Shown here: positions 44,503 to 52,748 of the stretch, piece after piece
How the letters are laid out: every line of letters begins with the position of its first letter
How positions within the stretch are numbered: the first letter of the stretch is position 1
DNA from: Pseudomonas fluorescens
GTDB lineage: Bacteria > Pseudomonadota > Gammaproteobacteria > Pseudomonadales > Pseudomonadaceae
Direction: 5' to 3'
Assembly: GCF_018614655.1 (NCBI RefSeq)
Contig: NZ_JAGGOG010000013.1
Location: 1-64,000 of the forward strand
DNA length: 64,000 nt
The notes under the pieces: generated by a model
What the model was told of the DNA's origin: nothing
What the model saw: only the letters and a program-made list of their open reading frames with translations
The model's database searches: none
Translations under genes and position numbers: made by a program

Positions 44503-46505
44503 CAGTTGGCTTCTTCGGCAGACTGCGCGATTTCGAGCATGGCCTCGCGCAAGAAGAAGTCCAGAGTGTTGCCGATGGTTTCGCTCATTTCCACGGTTGG
44601 CGCCCAGTCCAGCAGGCGCTTGGCGTTTTCGATGCTTGGCTTGCGGTGCGCGACGTCCTGGTAACCGGTGCCGTAGAACGCCTTGCTTTCCACGTCACGG
44701 AAACCGGCGAACGGAGGGAAGTTGGCGCGCAGCGGGTGAGCTTCGAACTGACGCAGCAGCTCTTCGCCCAACTGGCGGATGCTCGCTTCGTTGTCCGGGT
44801 TGCCGATGTTGATGATCTGACCGTTGCAGACGTCATTGTCGTTGTCGATGATCCGCGCCAGCGCTTCGATGCCGTCGGCGATGTCGGTGAAGCAGCGCTT
44901 CTGCTCGCCACCGTCGAACAGGCGGATCGGCGTACCTTCCACCAGGTTCAGAATCAGTTGGGTAATGGCCCGGGAGCTGCCGATACGCGCCGAGTCCAGG
45001 CGGTCCAGACGCGGGCCCATCCAGTTGAACGGACGGAACAGGGTGAAGTTCAGGCCCTTGGCGCCGTAAGCCCAGATCACCCGGTCCAGCAGTTGCTTGG
45101 AGACCGAGTAGATCCAGCGCTGCTTGTTGATCGGGCCGACCACCAGGTTGGAGGTGTCTTCGTCGAAGTTTTCGTCCTGGCACATGCCATAGACTTCGGA
45201 CGTCGACGGGAAGATCACGCGCTTGTTGTACTTGACGCAGTAGCGAACCAGTTTCAGGTTCTCTTCGAAGTCCAGTTCGAACACGCGCAGCGGGTTACGG
45301 GTGTATTCGATCGGGGTGGCGATGGCTACCAGTGGCAGGACCACGTCGCACTTCTTGATGTGGTATTCGATCCACTCGGAGTGAATGCTGATGTCGCCTT
45401 CCACGTAATGGAAGTTCGGGTGGCTGCGCAGGCGCTCGATGGCGTCGGAGCCGATGTCCAGGCCGTAGACTTCGTAACGGTCGTCACGCAGCAGGCGCTC
45501 GGACAGGTGGTTACCGATAAAACCGTTGACGCCCAGGATCAGCACGCGAGTACGACGCGGCTTGCGACCCGACTCGGCGCCGCGCAGCACGGAACCGTCC
45601 ACCAGGCCCAACTCATCGGCCAGGGAAGGGCCGGCCAGGTACAGGCCGTTTTCGTTACGTTGACCGAAGGTGATTACCAGCGAGTCTTCACCGCAAGCGA
45701 TACGCAGCGGGTTGACACTGATCACACGGCCAGGGGCCTGACCTTCGTTGCCTTTGACGACTTCGGCACTCCAGACGATCAGCTTGTGCTCGCCCACGGC
45801 GCAGAACGCACCCGGGTACGGCTGGGTAACAGCGCGAACCAGGTTGAACAGTTCTTCAGCCGGCTTTTTCCACTCAATCTTGCCGTCGGCAGCGGTGCGG
45901 CGACCGAAGCACGTGGCTTGGCTTTCGTTCTGGGCGGTTTCAGTCAGATTGCCCTGGGCCAGTTGAGGCAGCGCATCACGCAGCAGAGTGCTGGCAGCTT
46001 CACGCAGCTTGGCATGCAAAGTCAGGCCGGTGTCGGTGCGTTCGATAGCGACTTTGTGCTGGGCCAGGATCGCGCCGGCATCGGCACGCTTGACCATGCG
46101 GTGCAGGGTCACGCCGGTTTCGGTTTCGCCCTTGACCAGCACCCAGTTGGCCGGTGCGCGGCCACGGTATTTCGGCAGCAAGGAGCCGTGCAGGTTGAAT
46201 GCACCTTTGCTCGCGGTGGCCAGCAGGGCTTCGCTGAGCAGATTGCGGTAGTAGAAGGAGAAGATGTACTCGGGGTTCAGCTTGGCGATGCGCTCGACCC
46301 ACAGCGGATGGTTGGCGTCTTCCGGTGCGTGCACTGGAATGCCGTTGCGGGCGCACAGCTGTGCCACGGAACCGTAGAAGTTGTTTTCCTTGGGGTCATC
46401 GGCATGGGTAAACACGGCGGCGATGTCGTAACCCGCATCGAGCAGGGCTTCAATGCCTGCACAGCCAATATCGTGGTAGGCGAAGACAACAGCTTTTGGA
46501 TTCAT
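44502..46505 (-). CDS. arnA: Bifunctional ArnA (formyltransferase / UDP-glucuronate decarboxylase)
   Basis: A 667-residue cytosolic two-domain enzyme. The N-terminal ~300 residues are the formyltransferase ([15 protein letters not shown]), acting on UDP-aminoarabinose. The C-terminal ~345 residues are the NAD-dependent decarboxylase ([38 protein letters not shown]), acting on UDP-glucuronate from Ugd. The intermediate step between the two activities needs the aminotransferase ArnB, not found next to this operon. It overlaps arnC by 4 bp. Confidence 0.95.
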   Translation of the reverse strand: MNPKAVVFAYHDIGCAGIEALLDAGYDIAAVFTHADDPKENNFYGSVAQLCARNGIPVHAPEDANHPLWVERIAKLNPEYIFSFYYRNLLSEALLATASKGAFNLHGSLLPKYRGRAPANWVLVKGETETGVTLHRMVKRADAGAILAQHKVAIERTDTGLTLHAKLREAASTLLRDALPQLAQGNLTETAQNESQATCFGRRTAADGKIEWKKPAEELFNLVRAVTQPYPGAFCAVGEHKLIVWSAEVVKGNEGQAPGRVISVNPLRIACGEDSLVITFGQRNENGLYLAGPSLADELGLVDGSVLRGAESGRKPRRTRVLILGVNGFIGNHLSERLLRDDRYEVYGLDIGSDAIERLRSHPNFHYVEGDISIHSEWIEYHIKKCDVVLPLVAIATPIEYTRNPLRVFELDFEENLKLVRYCVKYNKRVIFPSTSEVYGMCQDENFDEDTSNLVVGPINKQRWIYSVSKQLLDRVIWAYGAKGLNFTLFRPFNWMGPRLDRLDSARIGSSRAITQLILNLVEGTPIRLFDGGEQKRCFTDIADGIEALARIIDNDNDVCNGQIINIGNPDNEASIRQLGEELLRQFEAHPLRANFPPFAGFRDVESKAFYGTGYQDVAHRKPSIENAKRLLDWAPTVEMSETIGNTLDFFLREAMLEIAQSAEEAN

Positions 46506-47536
46506 GACGAAACCTGATCGGAAGGAGAAAGGGAGGAATGAGAGGAGCTCAGGCCGTCGACAATGACGGTAGGAGCAGGCACTGCCGGTTGGTTGCGCAG
46601 CACTTTTTCAATAAAGAACCGTGGGCGTGCCCGCACGTCGCTGTACATGCGGCCCAGGTATTCACCCAGCAGGCCCATCCCGATGAACTGGCCACCGGTA
46701 AACACGAACAATACGGCGAACAGCACAAAGGTACCGTCACCGGCCCAATCGGCACCGAAGGCCAGGCGCATCACGATCAGCGCAAAGGCGAAGATCATGC
46801 CCAGGGCCGCCAGGCTGAAACCCACGATGCTCAACAGGCGCAAGGGCGTGGTGGTCATGCAGGTCAGCAGGTCGAACATCAGGCTGATCAGGCGCATCGG
46901 GCTGTATTTGGACTCGCCATGTTCACGCTCGGCGTGATGCACCAGGATTTCCGTGGTGTGGCGGGCGAAGCTGTTGGCCAGGATCGGGATAAAGGTGCTG
47001 CGCTCGCGGCAGGCCAGCATCGCGTCGACGATGGTGCGGCGGTAAGCGCGCAGCATGCAGCCGTAGTCACTCATGGCAACGCCGGTGGAGCGCTGCACCG
47101 CCAGGTTGATCAGGCGTGAAGGCCAGCGGCGGAAGGCCGAGTCCTGGCGGTTGTTGCGAACGGTGGCAACCACGTCGTAGCCCAGGGCGGCTTGCTCGAC
47201 CAGGCGCGGGATTTCTTCCGGCGGGTTTTGCAGGTCAGCGTCGAGGGTGATCACCACGTCACCGCGGCAGTGCTCGAAGCCCGCCATGATGGCGGCATGT
47301 TGGCCGTAGTTACGGTTGAGGATCACCGCCACCACGTTGCTGTCGGGTTCGGCTGCCGCGTCCTCCAGCAGTTGGGCGCTAGTGTCGCGGCTACCGTCGT
47401 CCACCAGGATGATTTCGTATTCATAAGCCAACTGCTTGCAGGCGGCGCTGGTGCGACGCAGTAGTTCGGGCAGGCTCTGTTCTTCGTTGTAGACCGGGAT
47501 AACGATCGACACGCAATGAATTGGGTAGGGTTTCAA
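46502..47536 (-). CDS. arnC: Undecaprenyl-phosphate formamido-arabinose transferase ArnC
   Basis: A 344-residue family 2 glycosyltransferase anchored by two C-terminal TM helices. It has the GT-A motifs [29 protein letters not shown] and CMLRAYRR. It transfers formylated aminoarabinose to undecaprenyl phosphate. It is the first gene of the visible operon; arnB, which normally precedes it, is absent and replaced by ~610 bp of non-coding DNA. Confidence 0.94.
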   Translation of the reverse strand: MKPYPIHCVSIVIPVYNEEQSLPELLRRTSAACKQLAYEYEIILVDDGSRDTSAQLLEDAAAEPDSNVVAVILNRNYGQHAAIMAGFEHCRGDVVITLDADLQNPPEEIPRLVEQAALGYDVVATVRNNRQDSAFRRWPSRLINLAVQRSTGVAMSDYGCMLRAYRRTIVDAMLACRERSTFIPILANSFARHTTEILVHHAEREHGESKYSPMRLISLMFDLLTCMTTTPLRLLSIVGFSLAALGMIFAFALIVMRLAFGADWAGDGTFVLFAVLFVFTGGQFIGMGLLGEYLGRMYSDVRARPRFFIEKVLRNQPAVPAPTVIVDGLSSSHSSLSPSDQVSS

Positions 47537-48147
47537 AGATTCATTACCTCGGGTTTAGAGCAAGTTAGAGCTTGAGAACAAGGGCAATCAACAGGCATAG
47601 ATCGTCCACGCTGATTAAACATCGAGAGCTTTCATGACAGTCATGAGCGGTTCCTGGTGGGTCTGGTAAAGCCTTCCGTGAGAATCAAGAGTAAAGCTGA
47701 AAAAACTCAAAGATAAAGCCGAATCAACAGGTTAGTCATCAAGATGCAGTTTGTTCTCAAATCCTGCGGCCAAGATTAAGCGCAAAAATGTATAACGAAT
47801 ATGAAACGCAGATGAAAAACTCGTTTATTTAGCGAGCAGACAGCAAGTGTTCAGCTAAACCAACACGAGAGCGGCAAACGAGAACCTTTTCACACTGTAA
47901 GCCTTAACTATGAATGCCGTGTTGCACGGCTGAACTAGAGCGTTCTGCGCTGTGCAACTTCTCGCGGTACTACAGATGCATCCAGCAGCCAGCGCGGCTT
48001 TTCGAAGGCGGCAGTCCGTGGCATTGAAAAAACTCGTCGTAGGAAGCAGGATCGGACATTAGCATAGGGCCGATTTTGCTGACGAATCTTCTCTCCATTG
48101 TCCTGCAAGTGTCGGTAAAGTAAGCCATCTCTCGCCTGGATAGACGA
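47537..48147. other. Non-coding arn upstream region
   Basis: This 611-bp AT-richer stretch lies between divergent arnC and the secreted-protein gene. I see no plausible gene and no remnant of arnB. It holds the perfect dyad at 47632-47646. I saw no clear PmrA box (paired CTTAAG) or PhoP box (paired GTTTA); isolated half-sites such as GATTAAG (47773 region) occur. Confidence 0.6.
47632..47646. promoter_or_regulatory. Perfect 15-bp dyad upstream of arnC
   Basis: TCATGAC, one centre base, GTCATGA form a perfect 7-1-7 inverted repeat about 100 bp upstream of the arnC start. It is a candidate operator for whichever regulator controls the operon. Confidence 0.45.
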
Positions 48148-48951
48148 ATGAACAGCGTGCAACGTTTACGCGGTCAAATACGGCCGGCCCTGATGGTGAT
48201 GTGGATGACGATGGCCTGTGCTGCCACCGTGTCGGCCGATGACCGAGTGGTGCTGACGCCGCTGGATCAACTGCCGGATGGTGTCGAGCTGCGCGGCAAG
48301 CAGGTGGGTGCCTATACCTGGATGGATCGGCAGGGCAAAAACCTGTTGGTACTGGGGGAACAAACCAGTGAACGCGACGACGATGGCGCGCAGTCGGCCT
48401 TCGTCTACGCCGCTCAGTACTTGCTCGATGGCAGCCGACCCAAGCGGGTATGGATGCTCTACGACGACGTGCAGCACTGTGAGTTTGATGCGGGTGTGCA
48501 CTTCAATCCCGAGGCAACCCAAGTCACTGACCTGCTGGGGGACGGTATCACCCAGGCCACCGTCGGCTATTCCCGCACCTGTACCAGCGATGTCAGCCCC
48601 AATGAATTCAAGCTGATCATGCACGTGGGCAAGTCGCAGCGGTACCGCTTGCGGGGCATCGACCGCTATGGTGCCAGTTGGTGGGATGAAGACGCCGGGG
48701 CGCTCCAAGGCATGCCGCTGCCCAAGGATTGCAGCACCACCGGGCAACAGGCGCTGGTCAGCCAGTTCAAGGAACAGGGCACCGAGCTGCCATTGCCGGG
48801 GTGTTATGGCGATGAGGACGATTTCGCCAAGGCCCCCCAGCCGTACCTGGACTTCCTGCGTCAGCAGTGGTTCGCGCTGATGGCCAAGCAAGACACCACC
48901 TGGAGCCAGTCCCAAGAGCGCTCCGACGACCCGCCGGACGATCAGCAATAA
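48148..48951 (+). CDS. Secreted protein, surface-polysaccharide-related family (tentative)
   Basis: A 267-residue protein with a Sec signal peptide (ALMVMWMTMACAATVSA followed by DD). The conserved-looking core is LYDDVQHCEFDAGVHFNPEATQ, TDLLGDGITQATVGYSRTC and DVSPNEFKLIMHVG, with a likely disulfide pair and a calcium-like DxDG variant. I recall a similar pattern in a family named for surface polysaccharide biosynthesis (M949_RS01915-like), but this is from memory. The C-terminal tail is Ser/Asp/Pro/Gln-rich. Divergent from arnC. Function otherwise unknown. Confidence 0.55.
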   Translation: MNSVQRLRGQIRPALMVMWMTMACAATVSADDRVVLTPLDQLPDGVELRGKQVGAYTWMDRQGKNLLVLGEQTSERDDDGAQSAFVYAAQYLLDGSRPKRVWMLYDDVQHCEFDAGVHFNPEATQVTDLLGDGITQATVGYSRTCTSDVSPNEFKLIMHVGKSQRYRLRGIDRYGASWWDEDAGALQGMPLPKDCSTTGQQALVSQFKEQGTELPLPGCYGDEDDFAKAPQPYLDFLRQQWFALMAKQDTTWSQSQERSDDPPDDQQ

Positions 48952-48955
48952 GCCC

Positions 48956-49008
48956 GTGGTTTGGCGGGGGCGCAGAACCTGCGTTAGACTCCGCGCTCGC
49001 CAAACCAC
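48956..49008. terminator. 11-bp inverted repeat after the secreted-protein gene
   Basis: GTGGTTTGGCG (48956-48966) and CGCCAAACCAC (48998-49008) pair perfectly around 31 nt, which contains an inner CGCAG/CTGCG stem. It starts 5 bp after the upstream stop and abuts the palindrome at 49009. It is either a terminator or part of the recombinase target. Confidence 0.5.
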
Positions 49009-49048
49009 TAAATACATCGATTAAACAATTGGTTAGTCGCTGTATTTA
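49009..49048. other. Candidate tyrosine-recombinase core site
   Basis: TAAATACATCGATTAA (49009-49024) and TTAGTCGCTGTATTTA (49033-49048) are inverted repeats matching at 14 of 16 positions, separated by 8 bp. Two recombinase arms around a 6-8-bp crossover region is the standard design of Xer/Cre/Flp sites. It ends 19 bp before the recombinase start codon. It could instead be an operator for that gene. Confidence 0.5.
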
Positions 49049-49067
49049 ATCCAAAGGCTGATCTACC

Positions 49068-49982
49068 TTGACTGAGTCTACCCGTAACCCGCTGACCCTT
49101 TACCTCACCCGTCTGGCCCCTTCAAGCCAACTGACCATGCGCTACGTGCTGCAAGATGCCGCCGACCGCCTGGGCTTTGAAGAGGTCAACCTGGAAGACA
49201 TCCCTTGGCACTTGCTGCAACCCGAACAGGTCATGGCCCTGGTGGCCGTGCTGCGAGAGGACGGTTACGCGCCCAACACCTCGTCGTTGTATGTCAACGC
49301 GGTGCGCGGGGTGATGAACGAAGCCTGGCGGATGAGTCTGATCAGCCAGGACCACCTGTTGAAGATGCGCTCGGTCAAGGCCACCCCCGGCACGCGCTTG
49401 AGCCAGGGTCGCAACCTGCGACGCTCACTGATTCGTGAATTGATGGACGTTTGTGCGGCCGACCCGCGCCCTCAGGGTCTGCGGGACGCAGCAGTCATTG
49501 GGATTCTGTATGGTTCGGGGATGCGTAAGTCCGAGTCGGTCAACCTCGACCTGGCGCAGATCAACTTCGACGAGCGCAGCCTGCGGGTGATCGGCAAGGG
49601 CAACAAGGAGCTGATCAAGTACGCTCCGGCTTGGGCCTTTGCCAAACTGCAGGCTTGGTTGGCGTTTCGTCGCGAACAGCTTAAAGAGGGGGAGCAGGAC
49701 GATGCCTTCCTGTTCAACCGCATCCGTCGGGGTAGCCACATCACCCGGGAACGTATCACCAAACACGCGATTTACTACATCGCCCGTCAGCGCGGGCAGC
49801 AAGTGGGGGTGAAGATCATGCCCCACGATTTTCGGCGCTCGTTTATTACTCGGGTGATTGAGGAGCATGACCTGTCTATCGCCCAGAAGTTGGCGCATCA
49901 CACCAATATCCAGACCACCGCGAGTTATGACGTACGCGATGATAATGAGCGGCGGATGGCGGTGGATCGGTTTGATCTTTGA
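49068..49982 (+). CDS. XerC/D-like tyrosine recombinase
   Basis: A 304-residue tyrosine recombinase. The N-terminal SAM-like core-binding domain covers about residues 1-105. The catalytic residues are Arg in YGSGMRKSESVNL, HDFRRSF (His-x-x-Arg), the second His in LAHHTNIQTTASYD and the Tyr nucleophile in ASYDVRD. The start is TTG 49068; the next Met would cut the core-binding domain. Its last codons lie inside three tandem TTTGATC heptamers (49971-49991). It is bracketed by a palindrome and a large inverted-repeat element. Chromosomal XerC/XerD are usually elsewhere, so this looks accessory. Confidence 0.85.
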   Translation: MTESTRNPLTLYLTRLAPSSQLTMRYVLQDAADRLGFEEVNLEDIPWHLLQPEQVMALVAVLREDGYAPNTSSLYVNAVRGVMNEAWRMSLISQDHLLKMRSVKATPGTRLSQGRNLRRSLIRELMDVCAADPRPQGLRDAAVIGILYGSGMRKSESVNLDLAQINFDERSLRVIGKGNKELIKYAPAWAFAKLQAWLAFRREQLKEGEQDDAFLFNRIRRGSHITRERITKHAIYYIARQRGQQVGVKIMPHDFRRSFITRVIEEHDLSIAQKLAHHTNIQTTASYDVRDDNERRMAVDRFDL

Positions 49983-49991
49983 TCTTTGATC
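49971..49991. repeat. TTTGATC x3 tandem heptamer across the recombinase stop codon
   Basis: Three perfect copies of TTTGATC run from 49971 to 49991; the stop codon TGA is made from the repeat itself. The same GATC/GATCAA theme recurs in the element downstream, so this may be its left edge. Confidence 0.7.
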
Positions 49992-50023
49992 TTGGTGGGT
50001 GAGGATGCGATGGGGGGGGGCAG

Positions 50024-50634
50024 ATCCGTTGCTGCGGTAATGGCCACTATTGGTTCCGCTCTTACAGCGGGTCACTTTTGGAAAAGAGCCCCAAAAGTAA
50101 CCAAAAGGGCTCTTGCCCCACCACTCGGCACCTCGCTCAGGCTCGGCGTGCCCTCACTCCGGCATTACTCCGTGGGCCGCCGCGACGGGCCATCCATGGC
50201 CCAACGCGGCTATCCCGGCATCCATGCCGGGATGCCCACTGCGTAATACCTGCGTTCGGCCAGCGTGGTTTAACGGGGCGCCTCAGATCAAGATCAAGAT
50301 CAAGATCAAGATCAAAAGCAGATCAAGAGCACGCAGCCTCGCTGGCGCTCGACAGCTGCTACGCGAAGGTGTGAGGAGGAAACGCATACGTTTCAGATAC
50401 TAGGTCGGCTACTAGGCCGCCTCGCTCTGTTTTTGATCTTAGGCGCCCCGTTAAACCACGCTGGCTGAACGTAGGCATTGCTCCGTGGGCCGCCGCAATG
50501 CCGGAGTGAGGGCATGCCGAGCCACAGCGAGGCACCGAGTGGTGGGGCAAGAGCGTTTTGCTTACTTTGCCGCTTTTGCAAAGTGAGCCGCTGTAAGAGC
50601 GGAACCAATAGCCGCCGTGACCGCAGCAACGGAT
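50024..50634. repeat. Large imperfect inverted-repeat element
   Basis: The left arm (about 50024-50291) and right arm (about 50433-50634) are inverted copies with many matching blocks, for example GGTTCCGCTCTTACAGCGG and CTCTTGCCCCACCACTCGG (left) against their complements on the right. The left arm has an extra ~60 bp holding two tight hairpins, GGGCCA-TCCA-TGGCCC (50187-50202) and ATCCCGGCA-TCCA-TGCCGGGAT (50212-50233). The centre has GATCAA-type repeats. No protein is convincingly encoded. It fills the gap between the recombinase and the DUF2790 gene. Probably a repeated Pseudomonas intergenic element. Confidence 0.8.
50285..50314 (+). repeat. AGATCA x5 tandem repeat
   Basis: Five perfect AGATCA hexamers, followed after 5 nt by a sixth copy, sit at the inner end of the left arm of the inverted-repeat element. 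Such arrays can vary in copy number by slippage. Confidence 0.85.
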
Positions 50635-50643
50635 ATGCCCCCA

Positions 50644-50916
50644 TCAGCCATGCTGACAAGCATCCCCCAACCGCACATAGTCCAACTCATGCCGCACACC
50701 ATGACTGTCAACGTAGACCAGATGCCCCTTGACCGGCCCGCACTCTTTCGATGACTCACTGCTACCACGCACGACCTTGGCAATGTCCAGGTCCTGGGAA
50801 GAATCATCGGCGTCGCTGGCCTGGACAGTAGCGCTGGCGTTGGCTGCTGGCGCTTCTCCCTGGGCCATGGCAAGGCTGCCGAACACACTCAGCAGGGCAA
50901 TGAGCAAGTAACGCAT
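50644..50916 (-). CDS. DUF2790-like small secreted protein
   Basis: A 90-residue protein with a Sec signal peptide (RYLLIALLSVFGSLAMAQ). The mature part ends in a DUF2790-like pattern (LDIAKVV, ECGPVKGHLVYVDSHGVRHELDY, GDAC) with a likely disulfide. GGAGG lies 6 nt before ATG 50916. Related Pseudomonas proteins are, from memory, often metal-responsive, but no function is established here. Divergent from the sigma factor; its stop is 10 bp from the inverted-repeat element. Confidence 0.7.
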   Translation of the reverse strand: MRYLLIALLSVFGSLAMAQGEAPAANASATVQASDADDSSQDLDIAKVVRGSSESSKECGPVKGHLVYVDSHGVRHELDYVRLGDACQHG

Positions 50917-51193
50917 GACAACCTCCATCACCACGGCTGTGGCGGTTTGACTGTGGTTGCCATTCTATAAAGCGACCACCGAGAGGCTGAACGAGTGCAT
51001 GCCAATACTGTTTATCAGCCAAAACGATAAGCACGGTTTCTTATATCCGTTTTACAGCTATATCTTACTTTTTATTACTTCCAAAGCTGATCATCTCTGC
51101 TGCAAAGTCGCCCCTTCGAGCCTGAGCCCGTTTCGGGTCAGCGCCAATAGACGATTTTTGAGACCGGTGAGATGTCTCGTAAGGGAGCAAGGC

Positions 51194-51706
51194 ATGGGTG
51201 TTCAACAGCCCCCCAATCACGTGTTGATTGGGCAAATGTTCCAAAAGGATTATCAGTGGTTGTGCGGTTCTGTCAGCCGTACGCTGGGCTGTCATCACAG
51301 TGCCCAGGATATTGCCTCGGAAACCTTCCTGCGGGTGTTGTCGCTGCCGGACCCGACGGCCATCCGTGAGCCCCGGGCGTTGTTGACCACCATCGCCAGG
51401 CGCCTGGTGTATGAAGGCTGGCGCCGGCAGGACTTGGAGCGCGCCTACCTCGAAAGCCTGGCCCACGCACCTGTGCCGGTGCATCCTTCTCCTGAGGAAC
51501 GAGCACTGGTCATTGAAGCCTTATTGGCGCTGGACCGGCTGTTGGATGGCCTGTCAGCCAAAGCCAAGGCGGCGTTTCTTTACCATCAACTGGACGGCCT
51601 GACCTACAGCCAGATTGGCGAACGCTTGCAGGTGTCGACCAGTCGGGTGCAGCAATACATGGCCGATGTGTTCAAGCGCTGTTACCAAGTGATGGCCCAG
51701 CCATGA
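51194..51706 (+). CDS. FecI-like ECF sigma factor
   Basis: A 170-residue extracytoplasmic-function sigma factor. Region 2 covers the first ~90 residues (FQKDYQWLCGSVSRTLG, AQDIASETFLRVL, LLTTIARRL), and region 4 the end (HQLDGLTYSQIGERLQVSTSRVQQYM). ATG 51194 follows AAGGGAGCAAGG. It overlaps the FecR gene by 4 bp and lies 1 kb upstream of an STN-carrying TonB receptor, the standard cell-surface signalling layout. Likely target promoters are the motif copies at 52675, 55725 and 58463; that link is inference. Confidence 0.9.
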   Translation: MGVQQPPNHVLIGQMFQKDYQWLCGSVSRTLGCHHSAQDIASETFLRVLSLPDPTAIREPRALLTTIARRLVYEGWRRQDLERAYLESLAHAPVPVHPSPEERALVIEALLALDRLLDGLSAKAKAAFLYHQLDGLTYSQIGERLQVSTSRVQQYMADVFKRCYQVMAQP

Positions 51707-52647
51707 GGCTGTCGCGCCCTGATGCTGCGGTGGTGGATGAAGCAGCACTGTGGATGGCGTTGCTACAGTCGGAACATGTGACTGATCAGGAGCGTGAGGC
51801 GTTCGAGGCCTGGTGCGGGGCCGATATCCGGCATCAACAGGTCATCGATCAAATGAGCGGTGGCTTGAGGTTGTTGCACACCAGCGCATTGCGCCGGGTG
51901 CCAAGCCAAAGCGTCTTGCACAGTGTGAATGCACCCTCGAGCCGACGGCGCTTTGTCGCTGGCAGTCTGGTGGTGGCGCTGGCGGCGGTGCTGTTGGGGC
52001 GCAGTGAGGGCTGGCGATGGTCTTCCGCTGAACTGTACACCGGCACTGGCGAGCGCAAGCCATTTACGCTGGAAGATGGCAGCCTCCTGACGCTGAACGC
52101 CCGCAGCCGCGTGACTAACCTGTTCGACGCCCACCAGCGGTTGTTGGCATTGCGTGCGGGGGAGTTGTGGGTGGATGTGGCCAAGGATGTGGGCCGGCCC
52201 TTTGTGGTGCAGACCGATCACGGCCAGATCCGTGCCCTGGGCACGCAATTTCTGGTACAGCACGGCGAAGACTCCACCCGTTTGGTGATGCTGCATTCGC
52301 GGGTGGAGGTGGTCACCCGCGAGGGTACCCGGCAGGTGGTCGAGGCTGGCCAGAGTGTGCGCTTCGATGAGCATACGATCCTTGCCATGGAACGCACCAA
52401 AGGCGATGAAAGTGCCTGGACCCGGGGACGGCTTGAAGTTCATGACCGTACCTTGGCCGAAGTGATCGACAGCCTGGGCAACTATCGCCCAGGGATCCTG
52501 CGCCTGAGTCCACAGGTGGCCGGGTTGCGCCTGAGCGGTATTTATCCGCTGGACGACACCGACCGCACCTTGTTGTTGCTGCAGCATTCCTTGCCGATCC
52601 GCGTGACGTACCACAGCCCGTACTGGGTCAGCATCGACCCGCGTTAA
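51703..52647 (+). CDS. FecR-like transmembrane sigma regulator
   Basis: A 314-residue regulator. The cytoplasmic N-terminus binds the sigma factor (AALWMALLQSEHVTDQE, FEAWCGADIRHQ), one TM helix lies near residues 83-103 (RRFVAGSLVVALAAVLLG), and the periplasmic FecR domain follows (YTGTGERKPFTLEDGSLL, LRAGELWVDVAKD). A C-terminal STN-like part (LAEVIDSLGNYRPGI) would touch the receptor signalling domain. ATG 51703 overlaps the sigma stop. Confidence 0.9.
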   Translation: MRLSRPDAAVVDEAALWMALLQSEHVTDQEREAFEAWCGADIRHQQVIDQMSGGLRLLHTSALRRVPSQSVLHSVNAPSSRRRFVAGSLVVALAAVLLGRSEGWRWSSAELYTGTGERKPFTLEDGSLLTLNARSRVTNLFDAHQRLLALRAGELWVDVAKDVGRPFVVQTDHGQIRALGTQFLVQHGEDSTRLVMLHSRVEVVTREGTRQVVEAGQSVRFDEHTILAMERTKGDESAWTRGRLEVHDRTLAEVIDSLGNYRPGILRLSPQVAGLRLSGIYPLDDTDRTLLLLQHSLPIRVTYHSPYWVSIDPR

Positions 52648-52674
52648 CCGGGTTATAACCCCATAACTTCTTGG

Positions 52675-52697
52675 CCTATCGGCCGCCCTATAAAAAA
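52675..52697 (+). promoter_or_regulatory. Shared upstream motif, copy 1
   Basis: CCTAT, 6 nt, CCCTATAAAAAA; the motif ends 51 nt before the start codon of the first TonB receptor. The same motif precedes the second receptor and the peptide-binding protein. Candidate promoter for the FecI-like sigma factor or another shared regulator. Confidence 0.6.
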
Positions 52698-52715
52698 CCG
52701 TCGACCGCTGCTCAT

Positions 52716-52740
52716 TCCCTGTAGACGCACTTAACAGGGA
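52716..52740 (+). promoter_or_regulatory. Leader hairpin covering the receptor-1 ribosome-binding site
   Basis: TCCCTGT (52716-52722), an 11-nt loop and ACAGGGA (52734-52740) pair perfectly. The right arm is part of the Shine-Dalgarno sequence AGGGAGG (52736-52742), 6 nt before ATG 52749, so folding would block translation. Confidence 0.55.
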
Positions 52741-52748
52741 GGCCCTCG

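Noticed and set aside
44646..46517. Long + strand open frame (623 codons) opposite arnA
   Set aside because: Antisense shadow; the minus strand encodes a fully conserved ArnA.
47935..48162. 75-codon minus-strand frame upstream of arnC
   Set aside because: No Shine-Dalgarno, no similarity to ArnB, and it overlaps the start of the secreted-protein gene.
48956..49008. Integron attC site (GTTAGAC in the loop matches the 7-nt core)
   Set aside because: There is no matching inverse core and no cassette array, and the recombinase shows no clear IntI-specific insertion. A Xer-type site or terminator fits better.
50285..50314. CRISPR-like repeats
   Set aside because: Hexamer units without spacers; a simple tandem repeat.
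50078..50403. Short + strand frames within the inverted-repeat element
   Set aside because: They consist of repeat-encoded Arg/Lys/Ser tracts and hairpin sequence; overlapping frames look equally poor.
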